64,000 bases of DNA from Mucilaginibacter gracilis (GCF_003633615.1 NZ_RBKU01000001.1:6386001-6450000); one strand, 5' to 3'. Shown: positions 19,418 through 28,799, numbered from the stretch's first letter. The notes: generated by a model not told the origin, from the letters alone. Program-made: numbers and translations.

Positions 19418-20689
19418 TTAATTTGGTGCCAGCCATGCCGTAGGGTTTAAATAATCGCCGCCCTTGGTTATCTGGAAACCAATTTCGGTATCGCCCGAAC
19501 CTGAATCTGTCGCGGCAACACCAATTGATTGTTTGGTAGCTATTTTTTGCCCCTTAGATACATTTACCGACCGCAAATTAGTATAAACAGTTAAGTACGA
19601 GCCATGCCTGACAATAACCAGGTACGAGCCTTCAATATCCTGAACGGTAATCACATCGCCATCAAAAACGGCCCTTACGCTGGCAGCCGCGTTGGTTTTG
19701 ATGTTAATACCTTTATTTTCATCCTTAATACCATCAATGTAATTAACGCCGTAAGGGTGGGTTATTATGCCGTTTGCAACCGGCCATGGCAAACGACCGC
19801 GGTTACCCAAAAAGTCGCTTGTTAATTTAGCGGCTTCGGGCGTGGCACCTAACGCTTCGGATGATGTTCTTATCTTTTTAACAGTTGGGGCAGGTTTGTT
19901 ATCGGCACGGGCCTTTGCGGCATCGGCGGCTTCGGCGGCGGCGCGCCTTCTGTTTTCTTCCTCAACTTCCCTGCGCACGGCTTCGGCTACAGCGCGGTTA
20001 ATTTTTGATAGCTTACGCTGAGTAGCAACCTGCTCCTGTTTAATTTCTTTTTGATGTTTAGACAAATCCTGCACTACCTGGGCCTGTGTATTACGCGCCT
20101 TGCCTAAGTTTGCCTTTACACTTTCCTGGTCTTTTAGCAAATTGCCTTTTGCAGCCTTATCGTTATCTAATTGCACAATTTTGGCGTTCAACTCCTTCTG
20201 AGTGCCGGTTATGTAGGCTGCCTGCCGCTCACGGTACGAGCCTATTTGCTGCATGTATTTTAAACGCTTGTAGGCCTGGTTAAAATCTTTACTTACAAAA
20301 ATAAACATCAGCTTATTATAAGCGCTTTTGTTGCGGAAAGCAAACAATATCATTGCTGCGTACTCTTTTTTCAGTTGTTCCAACTGGTTATGCAAGCCGT
20401 GTACGGTATTGGTGTTATCGGTTATCTGGCTATCCAGGATGCGGATACTCGAACTGATATTTTTGATCTTATCTTCCTGAATACTTATCTGCGCACGGAT
20501 GTTTTCGAGCTGTTTTAGTGTGGCGCGTTTATTTTTTGATGTTTCCTCAAATTCGTTATTGAGCCTTTCAAGCTGTTGGTTGAGCTGATCGCGTTGCTTT
20601 TTAAGGTCGGCCGCACTTTGGGCAAAGGTTTTAACCGTTCCCAATAAAATTAACACAAATAAAATTATAGCCGACTTAAAAAATTTCAT
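19418..20689 (-). CDS. EnvC-like murein hydrolase activator (degenerate M23/LytM domain)
   Basis: A 423-residue exported protein: signal peptide 1-23 (cut after TFA), a long coiled coil over about residues 25-250 (DLKKQRDQLNQQLERLNNEF and similar heptads), an Ala/Arg-rich linker, and a C-terminal LytM/M23 fold (about 295-423). All five metal or catalytic positions of LytM are replaced: the HxxxD motif is Asn325...Asn329 (NKGIN), the His of the YxH motif is Asn371 (YTNL), and the HxH motif is Glu402...Gly404 (TEIGFQ). This matches E. coli EnvC, whose non-catalytic LytM domain activates septal amidases. It is therefore probably a regulator of cell-wall cleavage at division, not a peptidase. Confidence 0.9.
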   Translation of the reverse strand: MKFFKSAIILFVLILLGTVKTFAQSAADLKKQRDQLNQQLERLNNEFEETSKNKRATLKQLENIRAQISIQEDKIKNISSSIRILDSQITDNTNTVHGLHNQLEQLKKEYAAMILFAFRNKSAYNKLMFIFVSKDFNQAYKRLKYMQQIGSYRERQAAYITGTQKELNAKIVQLDNDKAAKGNLLKDQESVKANLGKARNTQAQVVQDLSKHQKEIKQEQVATQRKLSKINRAVAEAVRREVEEENRRRAAAEAADAAKARADNKPAPTVKKIRTSSEALGATPEAAKLTSDFLGNRGRLPWPVANGIITHPYGVNYIDGIKDENKGINIKTNAAASVRAVFDGDVITVQDIEGSYLVIVRHGSYLTVYTNLRSVNVSKGQKIATKQSIGVAATDSGSGDTEIGFQITKGGDYLNPTAWLAPN

Positions 20690-20765
20690 CAGAGCAAACT
20701 TAATGATTTTTTGTTTTTAAACTTAAATAAACCCGTTGTATAAAACAGGCCCTAACTTAACACCC

Positions 20766-21659
20766 TCAATTGGTTAGCTTAAACCTCGCCGGAACCGAAA
20801 AAGGGTAGCTCAACGTTTGGTCAAAATCAACCTTGGTATAATGTAATTCGGCCTGTATGTTTTTATCCCCTACCGACGAACTGATATTTACCTTGGATGG
20901 CATAACATGGCTACCGGCCTGTATAAAAGCAGCATTAAACACATGTAACGACTGGCCGCCAGCATGGTTGGCCATATTAGTTTCTATCACGCGCAAATCG
21001 GGCCCAACGGTTAGCTGGTAAACCAAATCTTGCAGGTTACCGTTTAATATCACATCGCCGTTGCTAGCTTTTAAATTAGCATTATCATTCACCAGTTCGG
21101 GCACGGCATTACCAATAATGAGCGCTTCGAGCGTTTTATAGTTTAGCTGCTTACTGGTATAGCTGTATATGTAACTAAACGGCTTTTTTAAATAAGTACT
21201 TTCCAAACGGTTCATCAGCTTAATGCTATCGGGTGTAATTAACGCGCGCGCAACCTCTACTCCTAACACAGCAGTAATAGAAACCCAAATTTGCTGATCT
21301 TTTTTTATCCGCACCGTAAAAGTAACATCGTGGCTATCGCCGTTAACGCTAAGCTTAGTTTGCGCCTTTCCCGAAAAGGTATTAAAATCAACCTGCTTTA
21401 AGCGGATGGATTTTAGTTTTTCGAGCTTAAAATTATCAATGGCCGGTTTAACAGGCGGGGTAGTAACCACAGCTGCATTAGTTGCCGCAGCAGCCGGTGT
21501 ACTGCCGGATACTGTGGCTGAAACGGCCTTAGCCGGAGTATCAACCACGGCGGTAGTATCGGCACCGGGACTAACTAACCGGTATTTTTTTGATTTACAG
21601 CTAAACAATGCCAGCAGGCATAACACAACTGCAAGTTTATTCAATGTATTTTTTCTCAT
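20766..21659 (-). CDS. DUF4292 domain lipoprotein
   Basis: A 297-residue predicted lipoprotein: signal peptide with lipobox LFSCKSKK (Cys at about residue 21), then an Ala/Thr/Pro-rich linker and a beta-rich domain starting near KLKSIRLKQVDFNTFSGKAQTKL that matches DUF4292. The family is distantly similar to LolA/LolB-type lipoprotein carriers; I infer an envelope role but cannot assign one. The start overlaps the end of the upstream TPR gene by 23 bases, so the two are co-translated. The neighbourhood flippase-dut-TPR-DUF4292-EnvC looks conserved in Sphingobacteriaceae from general familiarity; I did not verify it. Confidence 0.85.
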   Translation of the reverse strand: MRKNTLNKLAVVLCLLALFSCKSKKYRLVSPGADTTAVVDTPAKAVSATVSGSTPAAAATNAAVVTTPPVKPAIDNFKLEKLKSIRLKQVDFNTFSGKAQTKLSVNGDSHDVTFTVRIKKDQQIWVSITAVLGVEVARALITPDSIKLMNRLESTYLKKPFSYIYSYTSKQLNYKTLEALIIGNAVPELVNDNANLKASNGDVILNGNLQDLVYQLTVGPDLRVIETNMANHAGGQSLHVFNAAFIQAGSHVMPSKVNISSSVGDKNIQAELHYTKVDFDQTLSYPFSVPARFKLTN

Positions 21660-23382
21660 TTATTTTACGGTCTAAAACAGGGGCGGCACCGCCCTTTTGT
21701 TTGGCCTTTGTCCAGTTAAGTACGGCGGCATCTACATCGCCCAGGTAAAACAAAATATCGCCATAATGTTCAATCTGGGTGGCACTTTTTTCTTTATCAT
21801 CGGCTATGGCTTTTTCAATCCATATTTTAGCATCGTTGTATTTTTTTTGTTTAAACAATATCCAGGCGTAAGTATCCTCAAATGATGCCGTACCGGGCTG
21901 CAAATCGTTGGAGTGTTTAGACATTTGTTCGGCCTTATCTAATTGCTCGTTTCTCAAACTCAAATAATAGGCAAAGTTATTAAGCGTGTAGGTATTATCG
22001 GGGTTATATTCTATAGATTTATCGTAAGCCTCGTCAGCTTTTTTGTTGTCCTTCATCCCGTGATAGCAATCGCCGGTTAGCGAGTACGCCTGCGATATCA
22101 ATGATTTATCCTGACTCTCCAGCGAAGGCACATTAGTGCTGTATCCCAATGCTTTGTTGTAAAGTTTTTTTTGCACAAAGGCAACGGCCACCAAATAATT
22201 CATCCAGGCCTGGTTAGGGAATATAGCCAGTGCATCCTGGCCATCTTTAATAGCATCGTCAACGCTGTTATCGCTCAGGTCCAAACGTACCAATTGCTCC
22301 CAGGCCACATAAACCTGGTCGTCCAGTTGCAGGGCTTTTTTATAAGCCGCTTTGGCATCTTTAGGGAGTTCGTTCTGCAAAAGCATATCGCCCAAAACGG
22401 CAAAAGCTTTTGAGCTGGCAGGGTTTGCCACAGTTAAAACGCGGCTCAATTCAAGGGCACTTGCCTTAGCATCAGGGTTCGGAAATTTGGGCAGGTAGCT
22501 CATAATGATGCCCAGTTTCTGGTCAACACTCAAGTCGGTTAAAGCAAAAGCCTTTTTAAGCTGGTTAAAGCTGCCCACATTATCCTTTTTTTCGCGGTAA
22601 ATATCAGCCAGTGCAAGGTGTACCATACCGTTGCCGGGGTCTAACTTTTCGGCCTTCTCTAAAACCTTCAGGGCTTTATCGGTTAAACCGTTTGAGTTGT
22701 ATATCTCGCCCAGCATAATGTAATAACGCATCTGGTTGGGATGGGCCTTTATCATTTCTTCGAGGCTGGCAGCAGCCGGACCAATTTTGCCTTGTTTGAG
22801 GTATATTTTTTGGCGGTTGGCAATAATGTCGTCGTTTATGCCAATGGTTTGTTCCAGTTGCTTATAAATAGCAAGTGCGTCGTCGTACCTTTTTTCGCTA
22901 AAAAAAACGTTTGCTTTATCAAAAAGATATTCAGGGTTATCAGGGTCAATACGGCTTAATTCGTTAAAGGCATTTTCAAGCTTCGGCAAGTCATTCACTT
23001 TTTCGTAACAGTCGGCAAGCGATAGCCAGTAATACTTATTATCGCGGCTAACGGTAACGGCGCGTTCAAACAAATCCTGCGCGGCAGCAGTATTATTTTG
23101 GTTCCGCTTTATGCGGCCCAGTTCAAATAACGATGCATCGTTAGCCGGGTCAATCTGTATAATTCTATTAAATAAATCCGAAGCCTCGGTGTACCGTCCG
23201 TTGGTTTTTTCGGTTAATGCCGCAAAAAATAATTGTTTAACATTGCTGCTGTCGGCATAAGTCATGGGTTTTGAGGCAACAATCACATATTTTTTTTTAC
23301 TTACCGAATCGCTGTTTTGCGCACAGGTAACCTGCACCACAAAGGGTAGTAATAAAAATAAAATGATTGAGTTCTTTTTCAT
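21637..23382 (-). CDS. Exported tetratricopeptide repeat protein
   Basis: A 581-residue protein with a signal peptide (1-21, cut after VTCA) and TPR units through nearly the whole length, such as ASLFELGRIKRNQNNTAAAQ, PEYLFDKANVFFSEKRYDDA and KALKVLEKAEKLDPGNGMVH. The C-terminal repeats (TYAWILFKQKKYNDAKIWI) keep the canonical spacing. TPR arrays are protein-binding scaffolds. Here it is most likely periplasmic or anchored and, judging from the 23-base overlap with the DUF4292 lipoprotein gene, works with that product. No enzymatic motif is seen. Confidence 0.88.
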   Translation of the reverse strand: MKKNSIILFLLLPFVVQVTCAQNSDSVSKKKYVIVASKPMTYADSSNVKQLFFAALTEKTNGRYTEASDLFNRIIQIDPANDASLFELGRIKRNQNNTAAAQDLFERAVTVSRDNKYYWLSLADCYEKVNDLPKLENAFNELSRIDPDNPEYLFDKANVFFSEKRYDDALAIYKQLEQTIGINDDIIANRQKIYLKQGKIGPAAASLEEMIKAHPNQMRYYIMLGEIYNSNGLTDKALKVLEKAEKLDPGNGMVHLALADIYREKKDNVGSFNQLKKAFALTDLSVDQKLGIIMSYLPKFPNPDAKASALELSRVLTVANPASSKAFAVLGDMLLQNELPKDAKAAYKKALQLDDQVYVAWEQLVRLDLSDNSVDDAIKDGQDALAIFPNQAWMNYLVAVAFVQKKLYNKALGYSTNVPSLESQDKSLISQAYSLTGDCYHGMKDNKKADEAYDKSIEYNPDNTYTLNNFAYYLSLRNEQLDKAEQMSKHSNDLQPGTASFEDTYAWILFKQKKYNDAKIWIEKAIADDKEKSATQIEHYGDILFYLGDVDAAVLNWTKAKQKGGAAPVLDRKINEKKYIE

Positions 23383-23395
23383 GATTGTTTTTTAA

Positions 23396-23827
23396 TTAAA
23401 CCCCAGTATGGCCATAGCCGCCGTGGCCGCGGCTTGTATCGCTCAGTTCGTCAACCGCTTCCCAAATCACTTGCTCGTGCCTGGCTACTATCATCTGCGC
23501 TATCCTGTCGCCGGTATTAATCTCAAAAGGCTCGGTTGATAAATTAACCAGCAGCACCTTAATTTCTCCGCGATAATCGGCGTCAATGGTTCCGGGCGAG
23601 TTTACAATGCCGATGCCAAATTTATACGCCAAACCACTGCGTGGCCTTATCTGGGCCTCGTAACCAACAGGTAACTCAATGTGCAGGCCGGTTGGTATCA
23701 ACTTGCGTTCCATAGGTTGTAAAATTACTGTTTGGGTAACGTCGGCACGCAGGTCCATACCGGCGGCATGTGCCGTTTCGTAAGCCGGAAGCGCGTTTTT
23801 TGAGTTGTTTATAATACGGATGTTCAT
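23396..23827 (-). CDS. dut: dUTP diphosphatase (dUTPase)
   Basis: A 143-residue trimeric-type dUTPase that hydrolyses dUTP to dUMP and pyrophosphate, keeping uracil out of DNA and feeding thymidylate synthesis. The conserved motifs are visible: I (AAGMDLRAD), II (RPRSGLAYKFG), III (GTIDADYRGEI), IV (GDRIAQMIV) and V (RGHGGYGHTG, the flexible C-terminal arm). It overlaps the flippase gene upstream by four bases (ATGA) and precedes the TPR gene by 13 bases. A second enzyme leading to dUMP, Dcd, is encoded at 45869-46405. Confidence 0.97.
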   Translation of the reverse strand: MNIRIINNSKNALPAYETAHAAGMDLRADVTQTVILQPMERKLIPTGLHIELPVGYEAQIRPRSGLAYKFGIGIVNSPGTIDADYRGEIKVLLVNLSTEPFEINTGDRIAQMIVARHEQVIWEAVDELSDTSRGHGGYGHTGV

Positions 23828-25311
23828 TTCTTTTTAAATATCAGCATGAGTTGTTTACGCTCCGCGTAAAATGTTATTAACGCAAATAATAGCAAAAGTG
23901 CATTACCTGCAAAAATATTACGGTTAAAAACATTGAACGATAAAAACACAAGTACAATTGAAGCAATAATATAAGCTAAGTTTTTTTTGATGTTATAAGG
24001 GATGGGATAATTTTTTTGCCCCCAAACGTAGGAGAGCACCATCATAATAAAATAGGCCGCGAAAGAGATCCATGCCGAAGCCATATAACTGTATTGCGGG
24101 ATGAATATAACGTTAAGTACTATAGTGGCCACGGCGCCTATGCCTGATATATATAAAGCGTAACGGGTTTGATCGGATAGTTTGTACCACACCGAAAGAT
24201 TGGTGTAAATACCCAGGCAAACATACCCTAACAATAATGGTGGCACCACATTTAGCCCAACCCAGTACGAACGGTTGCTTACATAGTATTTCAATATCTG
24301 GATATTGCCTATCACGCCAACAAACATAAGGCACATAGCTATTACAAAATAATCCATAATGCGGGCATAGGTATTGGCGGCATTTTTATTTTTAGCATGG
24401 CTAAAAAAGAAAGGCTCGGCACCCATGCGGAAAGCCTGGATAAAAAGACTGAGGAAGATAGATATCCGTGCGCAAGCCGAATAAACGCCAACCTCGTGCT
24501 CACTAATGTTGGGCGACAATAGCTTGCCCAGTAAAAGTTTATCAAAGTTTTCGTTTACGATATACGACAGGTTAGCGATGAGCATTGGCCAACTGTACAT
24601 CAGCATATCTTTAAACATCACCTTATCAAATTTGAGTTGCAGTTTGAGCAACTCGGGCAGTAATACTAAAAACGTAACGATACTTGAAACCAGGTTTGAT
24701 ATAAACGCATATGCTACCCAACCTTCAACATACCAGCCCTTAAACCATTCCCAGCCAAACAACTGGTGCTTTATCCAGTAAGGTATTCCAAAAATAAGGA
24801 TGATGTTAAGTGCTACCGTTACCAGGATATTGATGAGCTTGATAACACCATATCTCATCGGGCGGCCATCGGCACGTAACTTGGCAAAAGGGATAACACA
24901 CCACGAATCAACAACCAATATGCCTACAAACAGCTTAATAAATAGTATAAATTGCTGTTGCGAAGTATTGTTGCCTATGGTAATAAAACCCGCAATAACA
25001 TGCGTAAAAGGCATTACAAGCAGCAAAAAACAAATTGATACTGTAAATATTACCCAAAAACCATTGTTGTAAACCTGTTTTTTATTATCGGGGTACTTGT
25101 TTAGGTATCTAAAAAAAGTGGTTTCCATACCAAACGACAAAAAGGCGTTTAGCAGGGAAGCGTAACTGTACATAGTACTGAAAATACTATATACCTTAGG
25201 CGCGTATGCCGATGTATAAAGCGGCGTTAGTATTGAGCTTAATAACCGTTGTACAATGGTACTTAACCCGTATATGGCCGTGTCGCCGGCAAATTTTTTA
25301 ATGGTTGACAA
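23824..25311 (-). CDS. Wzx-like polysaccharide flippase / oligosaccharide repeat exporter
   Basis: A 495-residue polytopic membrane protein with about 12-14 helices, starting STIKKFAGDTAIYGLSTIVQR, the usual opening of MATE/MOP-superfamily polysaccharide transporters in Bacteroidota. Such proteins flip lipid-linked sugar units across the inner membrane; the presence of a MurJ/Wzx-like layout without nearby glycosyltransferases leaves the substrate open. The only plausible start is a TTG at 25311; no in-frame ATG precedes it, and the N-terminus aligns with the family there. It overlaps dut by four bases. Confidence 0.88.
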   Translation of the reverse strand: MSTIKKFAGDTAIYGLSTIVQRLLSSILTPLYTSAYAPKVYSIFSTMYSYASLLNAFLSFGMETTFFRYLNKYPDNKKQVYNNGFWVIFTVSICFLLLVMPFTHVIAGFITIGNNTSQQQFILFIKLFVGILVVDSWCVIPFAKLRADGRPMRYGVIKLINILVTVALNIILIFGIPYWIKHQLFGWEWFKGWYVEGWVAYAFISNLVSSIVTFLVLLPELLKLQLKFDKVMFKDMLMYSWPMLIANLSYIVNENFDKLLLGKLLSPNISEHEVGVYSACARISIFLSLFIQAFRMGAEPFFFSHAKNKNAANTYARIMDYFVIAMCLMFVGVIGNIQILKYYVSNRSYWVGLNVVPPLLLGYVCLGIYTNLSVWYKLSDQTRYALYISGIGAVATIVLNVIFIPQYSYMASAWISFAAYFIMMVLSYVWGQKNYPIPYNIKKNLAYIIASIVLVFLSFNVFNRNIFAGNALLLLFALITFYAERKQLMLIFKKK

Positions 25312-25337
25312 ATGCGGTGATGATAAGTTGTAACATT

Positions 25338-25634
25338 TTATAAAGCCTGTTGTGGTGCTCTCTTTACTATCTCAAAATTACGATAGTTTTTAATCTCGCC
25401 CTCATCACTTTGCAGCGAAGTTATAACTGTGCCTTGCGGCCCTTCGTTGCACCAGTCTAAAAACAACTGCATATTCCAGTCGTCGGCTTCGGCCTCCAAA
25501 TACACGCTGCCATCGGGCTGGTTCAAAATAAACCCCCTAACGCCCAGCTGGTCGGCAACGGCCTTGGTTGAGGCTCGAAACGATACACCCTGCACTTTAC
25601 CGCTAACTGTTATATTTAAATGTTTTACTGCCAT
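25338..25634 (-). CDS. acyP: Acylphosphatase
   Basis: A 98-residue enzyme that hydrolyses acyl phosphates. The signature VSGKVQGVSFRASTKAVA holds the phosphate-binding loop and the catalytic Arg, and the catalytic Asn lies in FILNQPDGSVYLEAE. I choose the ATG at 25634 (MAVKHLNITVSG); another ATG five codons upstream (25649) is possible. It lies 48 bases after the amidohydrolase gene and 26 bases before the flippase, all on one strand. Confidence 0.93.
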   Translation of the reverse strand: MAVKHLNITVSGKVQGVSFRASTKAVADQLGVRGFILNQPDGSVYLEAEADDWNMQLFLDWCNEGPQGTVITSLQSDEGEIKNYRNFEIVKRAPQQAL

Positions 25635-25697
25635 AATTGCCTGTTTCAAATTAGCCGGTATTATCCGGTTTTAATTTATTGAGGCAAAGGTAAATGT

Positions 25698-26876
25698 TTA
25701 TATCAAACGTTGCACTTTGGTTTGCGGTGTAATTTGAAAATTATCAAGCCCGGTTATCAGGTTAAGGCCGGGTGTTTTGCCAACCTCTATAGTTCCCTTT
25801 TCGTCGGCAATTCCTAAAAATTTAGCTCCGTTTAGCGTGGCCCAGGGCAAAATTTTCTCAAAGGTAAGGCTGCTAAAGTTTTGCTGCAGCACCAGCATCT
25901 CGTTTAAAATGCAAAGTTTACGGTTTGATGCCAGGCTATCGGTACCCAGGGTTATGTTAAAGCCCTGATCTAAAAAAAGCTCTATCTTGGGTAATTGATC
26001 TTCTATATATAAGTTGGCGTTGGGGCAAAAGCACCAGTGTATTTTACGGTCAAAGCGTTTAACAAAGTAAATATCTTTTAAATTGGTAAACGTGTTGTGT
26101 ACCAGCAATATATTTTGCTTGTTGGTTAACAGGGGTACCATAGTTTGGATAGAGTTGCGCGCCTGCGGCCTAAAAAACGAAATATCGATATTAAAAGAGT
26201 TATACAGATCAATAAAATTGCCCATTTTATAGCGGTACAACTTATTTTCTTCGGCGCTTTCCTGGTTATGTATACTAATGAGGTTATTACGCTCTTGCGA
26301 AAGCTTGTTGATGCACTTAAACAATTCTTTACTTACCGAGTAAGGCGCATGCGGCGTTACCGAACACGACAAGGGTGTAAACTCATCGCGCAAAGCTAGG
26401 GCTTTATTGTAAATTTCCTCTGCCTTTTGGGGCACAAAACCAAAAACCTCTATAAAGGTATGGTAGTATATTTTACTTTTAGTTTTTAAGCCAATAGTAT
26501 CTGCCGAGTTTGATATATCGCCAACGGCTACTATACCGTTGCGGTACATCTCATCGTCGGCGGCTTGGGCGGCGGCTTGTATATCCTCGCTTTTTGTGGC
26601 GTTGCGCTGGCCCTGCACTTGCTTAATAAAATTAATGAGCCCCGTTTTAGGCTCTATTTTATCTCTCAGGTGCGAAAGCTCAACGTGGCAGTGCGCGTTA
26701 ATAAAACCAGGGCAAATAATACCTTCAAGTTTTTCAATTTCAACTGAACTATGATCCTGGTCTGATAGCCCGTCGGTTATGGCTAAAATTAATCCTGAAT
26801 CATCAACTGTTATTATTCCATTTTTTATCGGATCAGCATTAACAGGGAAAACGTAATCGGCTTTAAATTTTTTCAT
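25698..26876 (-). CDS. Amidohydrolase-family deaminase (SAH/aminodeoxyfutalosine deaminase-like)
   Basis: A 392-residue metal-dependent amidohydrolase. Metal and catalytic residues are visible in order: HxH in FINAHCHVELSHL (about residue 60), His in VTPHAPYSVS (about 180), HNQES (about 200), VHNTFT (about 255) and Asp in LGTDSLAS (about 320). This arrangement is that of the TrzN/MtaD/aminodeoxyfutalosine deaminase (MqnX) branch, which deaminates purine nucleosides or related amines. The exact substrate cannot be decided: no other futalosine-pathway genes are in the window. It is the first gene of the long minus-strand block and diverges from rlmN across 146 bases. Confidence 0.85.
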   Translation of the reverse strand: MKKFKADYVFPVNADPIKNGIITVDDSGLILAITDGLSDQDHSSVEIEKLEGIICPGFINAHCHVELSHLRDKIEPKTGLINFIKQVQGQRNATKSEDIQAAAQAADDEMYRNGIVAVGDISNSADTIGLKTKSKIYYHTFIEVFGFVPQKAEEIYNKALALRDEFTPLSCSVTPHAPYSVSKELFKCINKLSQERNNLISIHNQESAEENKLYRYKMGNFIDLYNSFNIDISFFRPQARNSIQTMVPLLTNKQNILLVHNTFTNLKDIYFVKRFDRKIHWCFCPNANLYIEDQLPKIELFLDQGFNITLGTDSLASNRKLCILNEMLVLQQNFSSLTFEKILPWATLNGAKFLGIADEKGTIEVGKTPGLNLITGLDNFQITPQTKVQRLI

Positions 26877-27007
26877 TAATAGTAAATCAATGCATTATTT
26901 TATAGCTTAAACATTTACTTAATTAATAATACTATTAACTTAAAGTAATGTTTTGCACTATTTAAATAAAAACACTATGTACAAAAAGATAGATTTTTAA
27001 ATTTAAC

Positions 27008-27015
27008 TAACTTTG
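27008..27015 (+). promoter_or_regulatory. Putative -7 promoter element for rlmN
   Basis: TAACTTTG matches the Bacteroidota -7 consensus TAnnTTTG exactly. It ends only eight bases before the rlmN ATG, so the transcript would start at or next to the initiation codon. No good -33 TTTG is seen 19 bases upstream, which lowers confidence. Confidence 0.4.
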
Positions 27016-27022
27016 CATAACA

Positions 27023-28075
27023 ATGCAAGAGAAAAAGACAGATATCCGCAGTTTAAACTTAGATGAGTTACAAAAACACTTCTTACAATTAGGGGAAAAA
27101 AGTTTTAGGGCTAAACAAGTTTACGAATGGCTTTGGAAAAAATCATGCTTTTCTTTTAATGACATGAGCAATCTTTCTAAAGAACTTCGACAAAAACTTG
27201 AAGAGCAATTTACCATAAACAATGTAAAAGTAAACACTTCGCAGTTTAGCGCCGATAAAACTATAAAAAATTCTTTTGTTTTGCACGATGGACACCTCAT
27301 AGAAGGTGTTTTAATTCCATCGGATGATAGAATGACGGCCTGCGTATCATCGCAAGTGGGCTGTAGCCTCACTTGCAAGTTTTGCGCAACGGGTTATATG
27401 GAACGCAAACGCAACCTTAATCCGGATGAAATTTACGACCAGGTGGTACTCATAGATCAGCAGGCGCGCCAAAATTACGATCATCATTTAACCAACATAG
27501 TGTACATGGGCATGGGCGAACCATTGCTTAACTACGCCAACGTTTTAAAATCTATCGAACGGATTACTGCCGACGATGGTTTAAACATGGCCGCCAAGCG
27601 TATAACGGTATCAACCGCCGGCATAGCCAAAATGATAAAAAAACTGGGCGACGACCAGGTGAAGTTTAACCTTGCCCTATCCTTACACGCCGCTAACGAT
27701 GAGAAGCGTAACGAAATTATGCCCATAAACGAGCAAAACTCGTTAAAAGCCTTAGCCGACGCGCTAAAATATTATTACGCCAAAACCAAAAACCCCGTTA
27801 CTTACGAGTACATTGTTTTCAACGATTTTAACGATGAAATACAAGACGCCGTTGAACTGGCTGCGTTTTGCAAGCACCTGCCCTGCAAGGTTAACATTAT
27901 TGAATACAACCCCATATCATTTGCCAGTTATACCAACGCCAGTATAGATAAAATTGAGGCCTTTGCCGATTATCTGCGTAAGCAGGGTATTACCACTATG
28001 GTACGCCGAAGCCGCGGTAAAGATATTGACGCAGCTTGCGGGCAGTTAGCTATTAAGGAGAAAGAGAAGGTTTAG
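27023..28075 (+). CDS. rlmN: Dual-specificity 23S rRNA A2503 / tRNA A37 C2-methyltransferase
   Basis: RlmN is a radical-SAM enzyme that methylates C2 of adenine in 23S rRNA (A2503) and some tRNAs. The 350 residues carry the cluster motif CSLTCKFC (Cys114, Cys118, Cys121), the methylated cysteine in DIDAACGQL (Cys339) and the catalytic Cys107 in TACVSSQ. These correspond to E. coli C125/C129/C132, C355 and C118. The SAM-binding GMGEPLLNY and the SLHAANDEKRNEIMP stretch also fit. The start is a clear ATG; a -7 promoter element sits almost directly in front, suggesting a very short leader or none. Confidence 0.97.
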   Translation: MQEKKTDIRSLNLDELQKHFLQLGEKSFRAKQVYEWLWKKSCFSFNDMSNLSKELRQKLEEQFTINNVKVNTSQFSADKTIKNSFVLHDGHLIEGVLIPSDDRMTACVSSQVGCSLTCKFCATGYMERKRNLNPDEIYDQVVLIDQQARQNYDHHLTNIVYMGMGEPLLNYANVLKSIERITADDGLNMAAKRITVSTAGIAKMIKKLGDDQVKFNLALSLHAANDEKRNEIMPINEQNSLKALADALKYYYAKTKNPVTYEYIVFNDFNDEIQDAVELAAFCKHLPCKVNIIEYNPISFASYTNASIDKIEAFADYLRKQGITTMVRRSRGKDIDAACGQLAIKEKEKV

Positions 28076-28232
28076 TAGCTGCTAAATTTTCTCTTTCTTA
28101 ACGTCAATTAATAATTGCTTCGCGAGTTCTTCGCCTATTATCTCCATTTATTAAGATTTCTGTTTTTTATTTCTCCCTACCCGCAGGAAGTTGATTTTAT
28201 TCTCGTCAAATTAGTATGATCAAATTTAAAGA

Positions 28233-28799
28233 TTGACAGAAGAGCAACTATTACAAAATCTGTTTCGTGGTGACGAAAAAGCTTTCAGGCTACTGGTTGA
28301 TACCTATAAAAATATGGTGTTTAATACCGTATTGGGTTTTATCCAGAACCGTAACGATGCCGAAGATGTTACCCAAAACGTTTTTATTAAGGTTTTTGAA
28401 ACCATTAGCAGCTTTAAACAACAATCGAAATTGAGCACATGGATATACCGTTTAAGCGTAAACGAGAGCCTTGATTTTATACGCGCTAAAAACCGTAAAA
28501 AAAGATGGGCGGTAGTAACCAGCTTATTTGGTAATGATAACGAGTTATTGCACCAGGTGGCCCATACCGAGCACCCCGGCGTAATAGCCGAGAATAAAGA
28601 AACGGCCACTATTCTTTTTAAAGCGATAAACAAATTGCCCGATAAACAAAAAACTGCCTTCCTGCTGCAAAAAACGCAGGATTGCAGTCAGCAAAAAATT
28701 GCAGAGATTATGCAATTGAGCGAAGGCGCGGTTGAATCGTTGTTAACAAGGGCAAAAGCTAATTTAAAAAAACTATTGATCAATTATTATTCGGCATGA
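28233..28799 (+). CDS. ECF-type RNA polymerase sigma factor
   Basis: A 188-residue sigma-70 family extracytoplasmic function factor. Region 2 (LFRGDEKAFRLLVDTYKNMVFN, quoted to residue about 30, and AEDVTQNVFIKVFETI) and region 4 (KLPDKQKTAFLLQKTQDCSQ, then LSEGAVESLLTRAKANLKK) are intact. The start codon is TTG at 28233: an in-frame stop lies two codons upstream and no ATG or GTG fits, so a rare start may keep expression low. It overlaps the next gene by four bases (ATGA); that product looks like a small membrane anti-sigma factor. Targets are unknown. Confidence 0.93.
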   Translation: MTEEQLLQNLFRGDEKAFRLLVDTYKNMVFNTVLGFIQNRNDAEDVTQNVFIKVFETISSFKQQSKLSTWIYRLSVNESLDFIRAKNRKKRWAVVTSLFGNDNELLHQVAHTEHPGVIAENKETATILFKAINKLPDKQKTAFLLQKTQDCSQQKIAEIMQLSEGAVESLLTRAKANLKKLLINYYSA

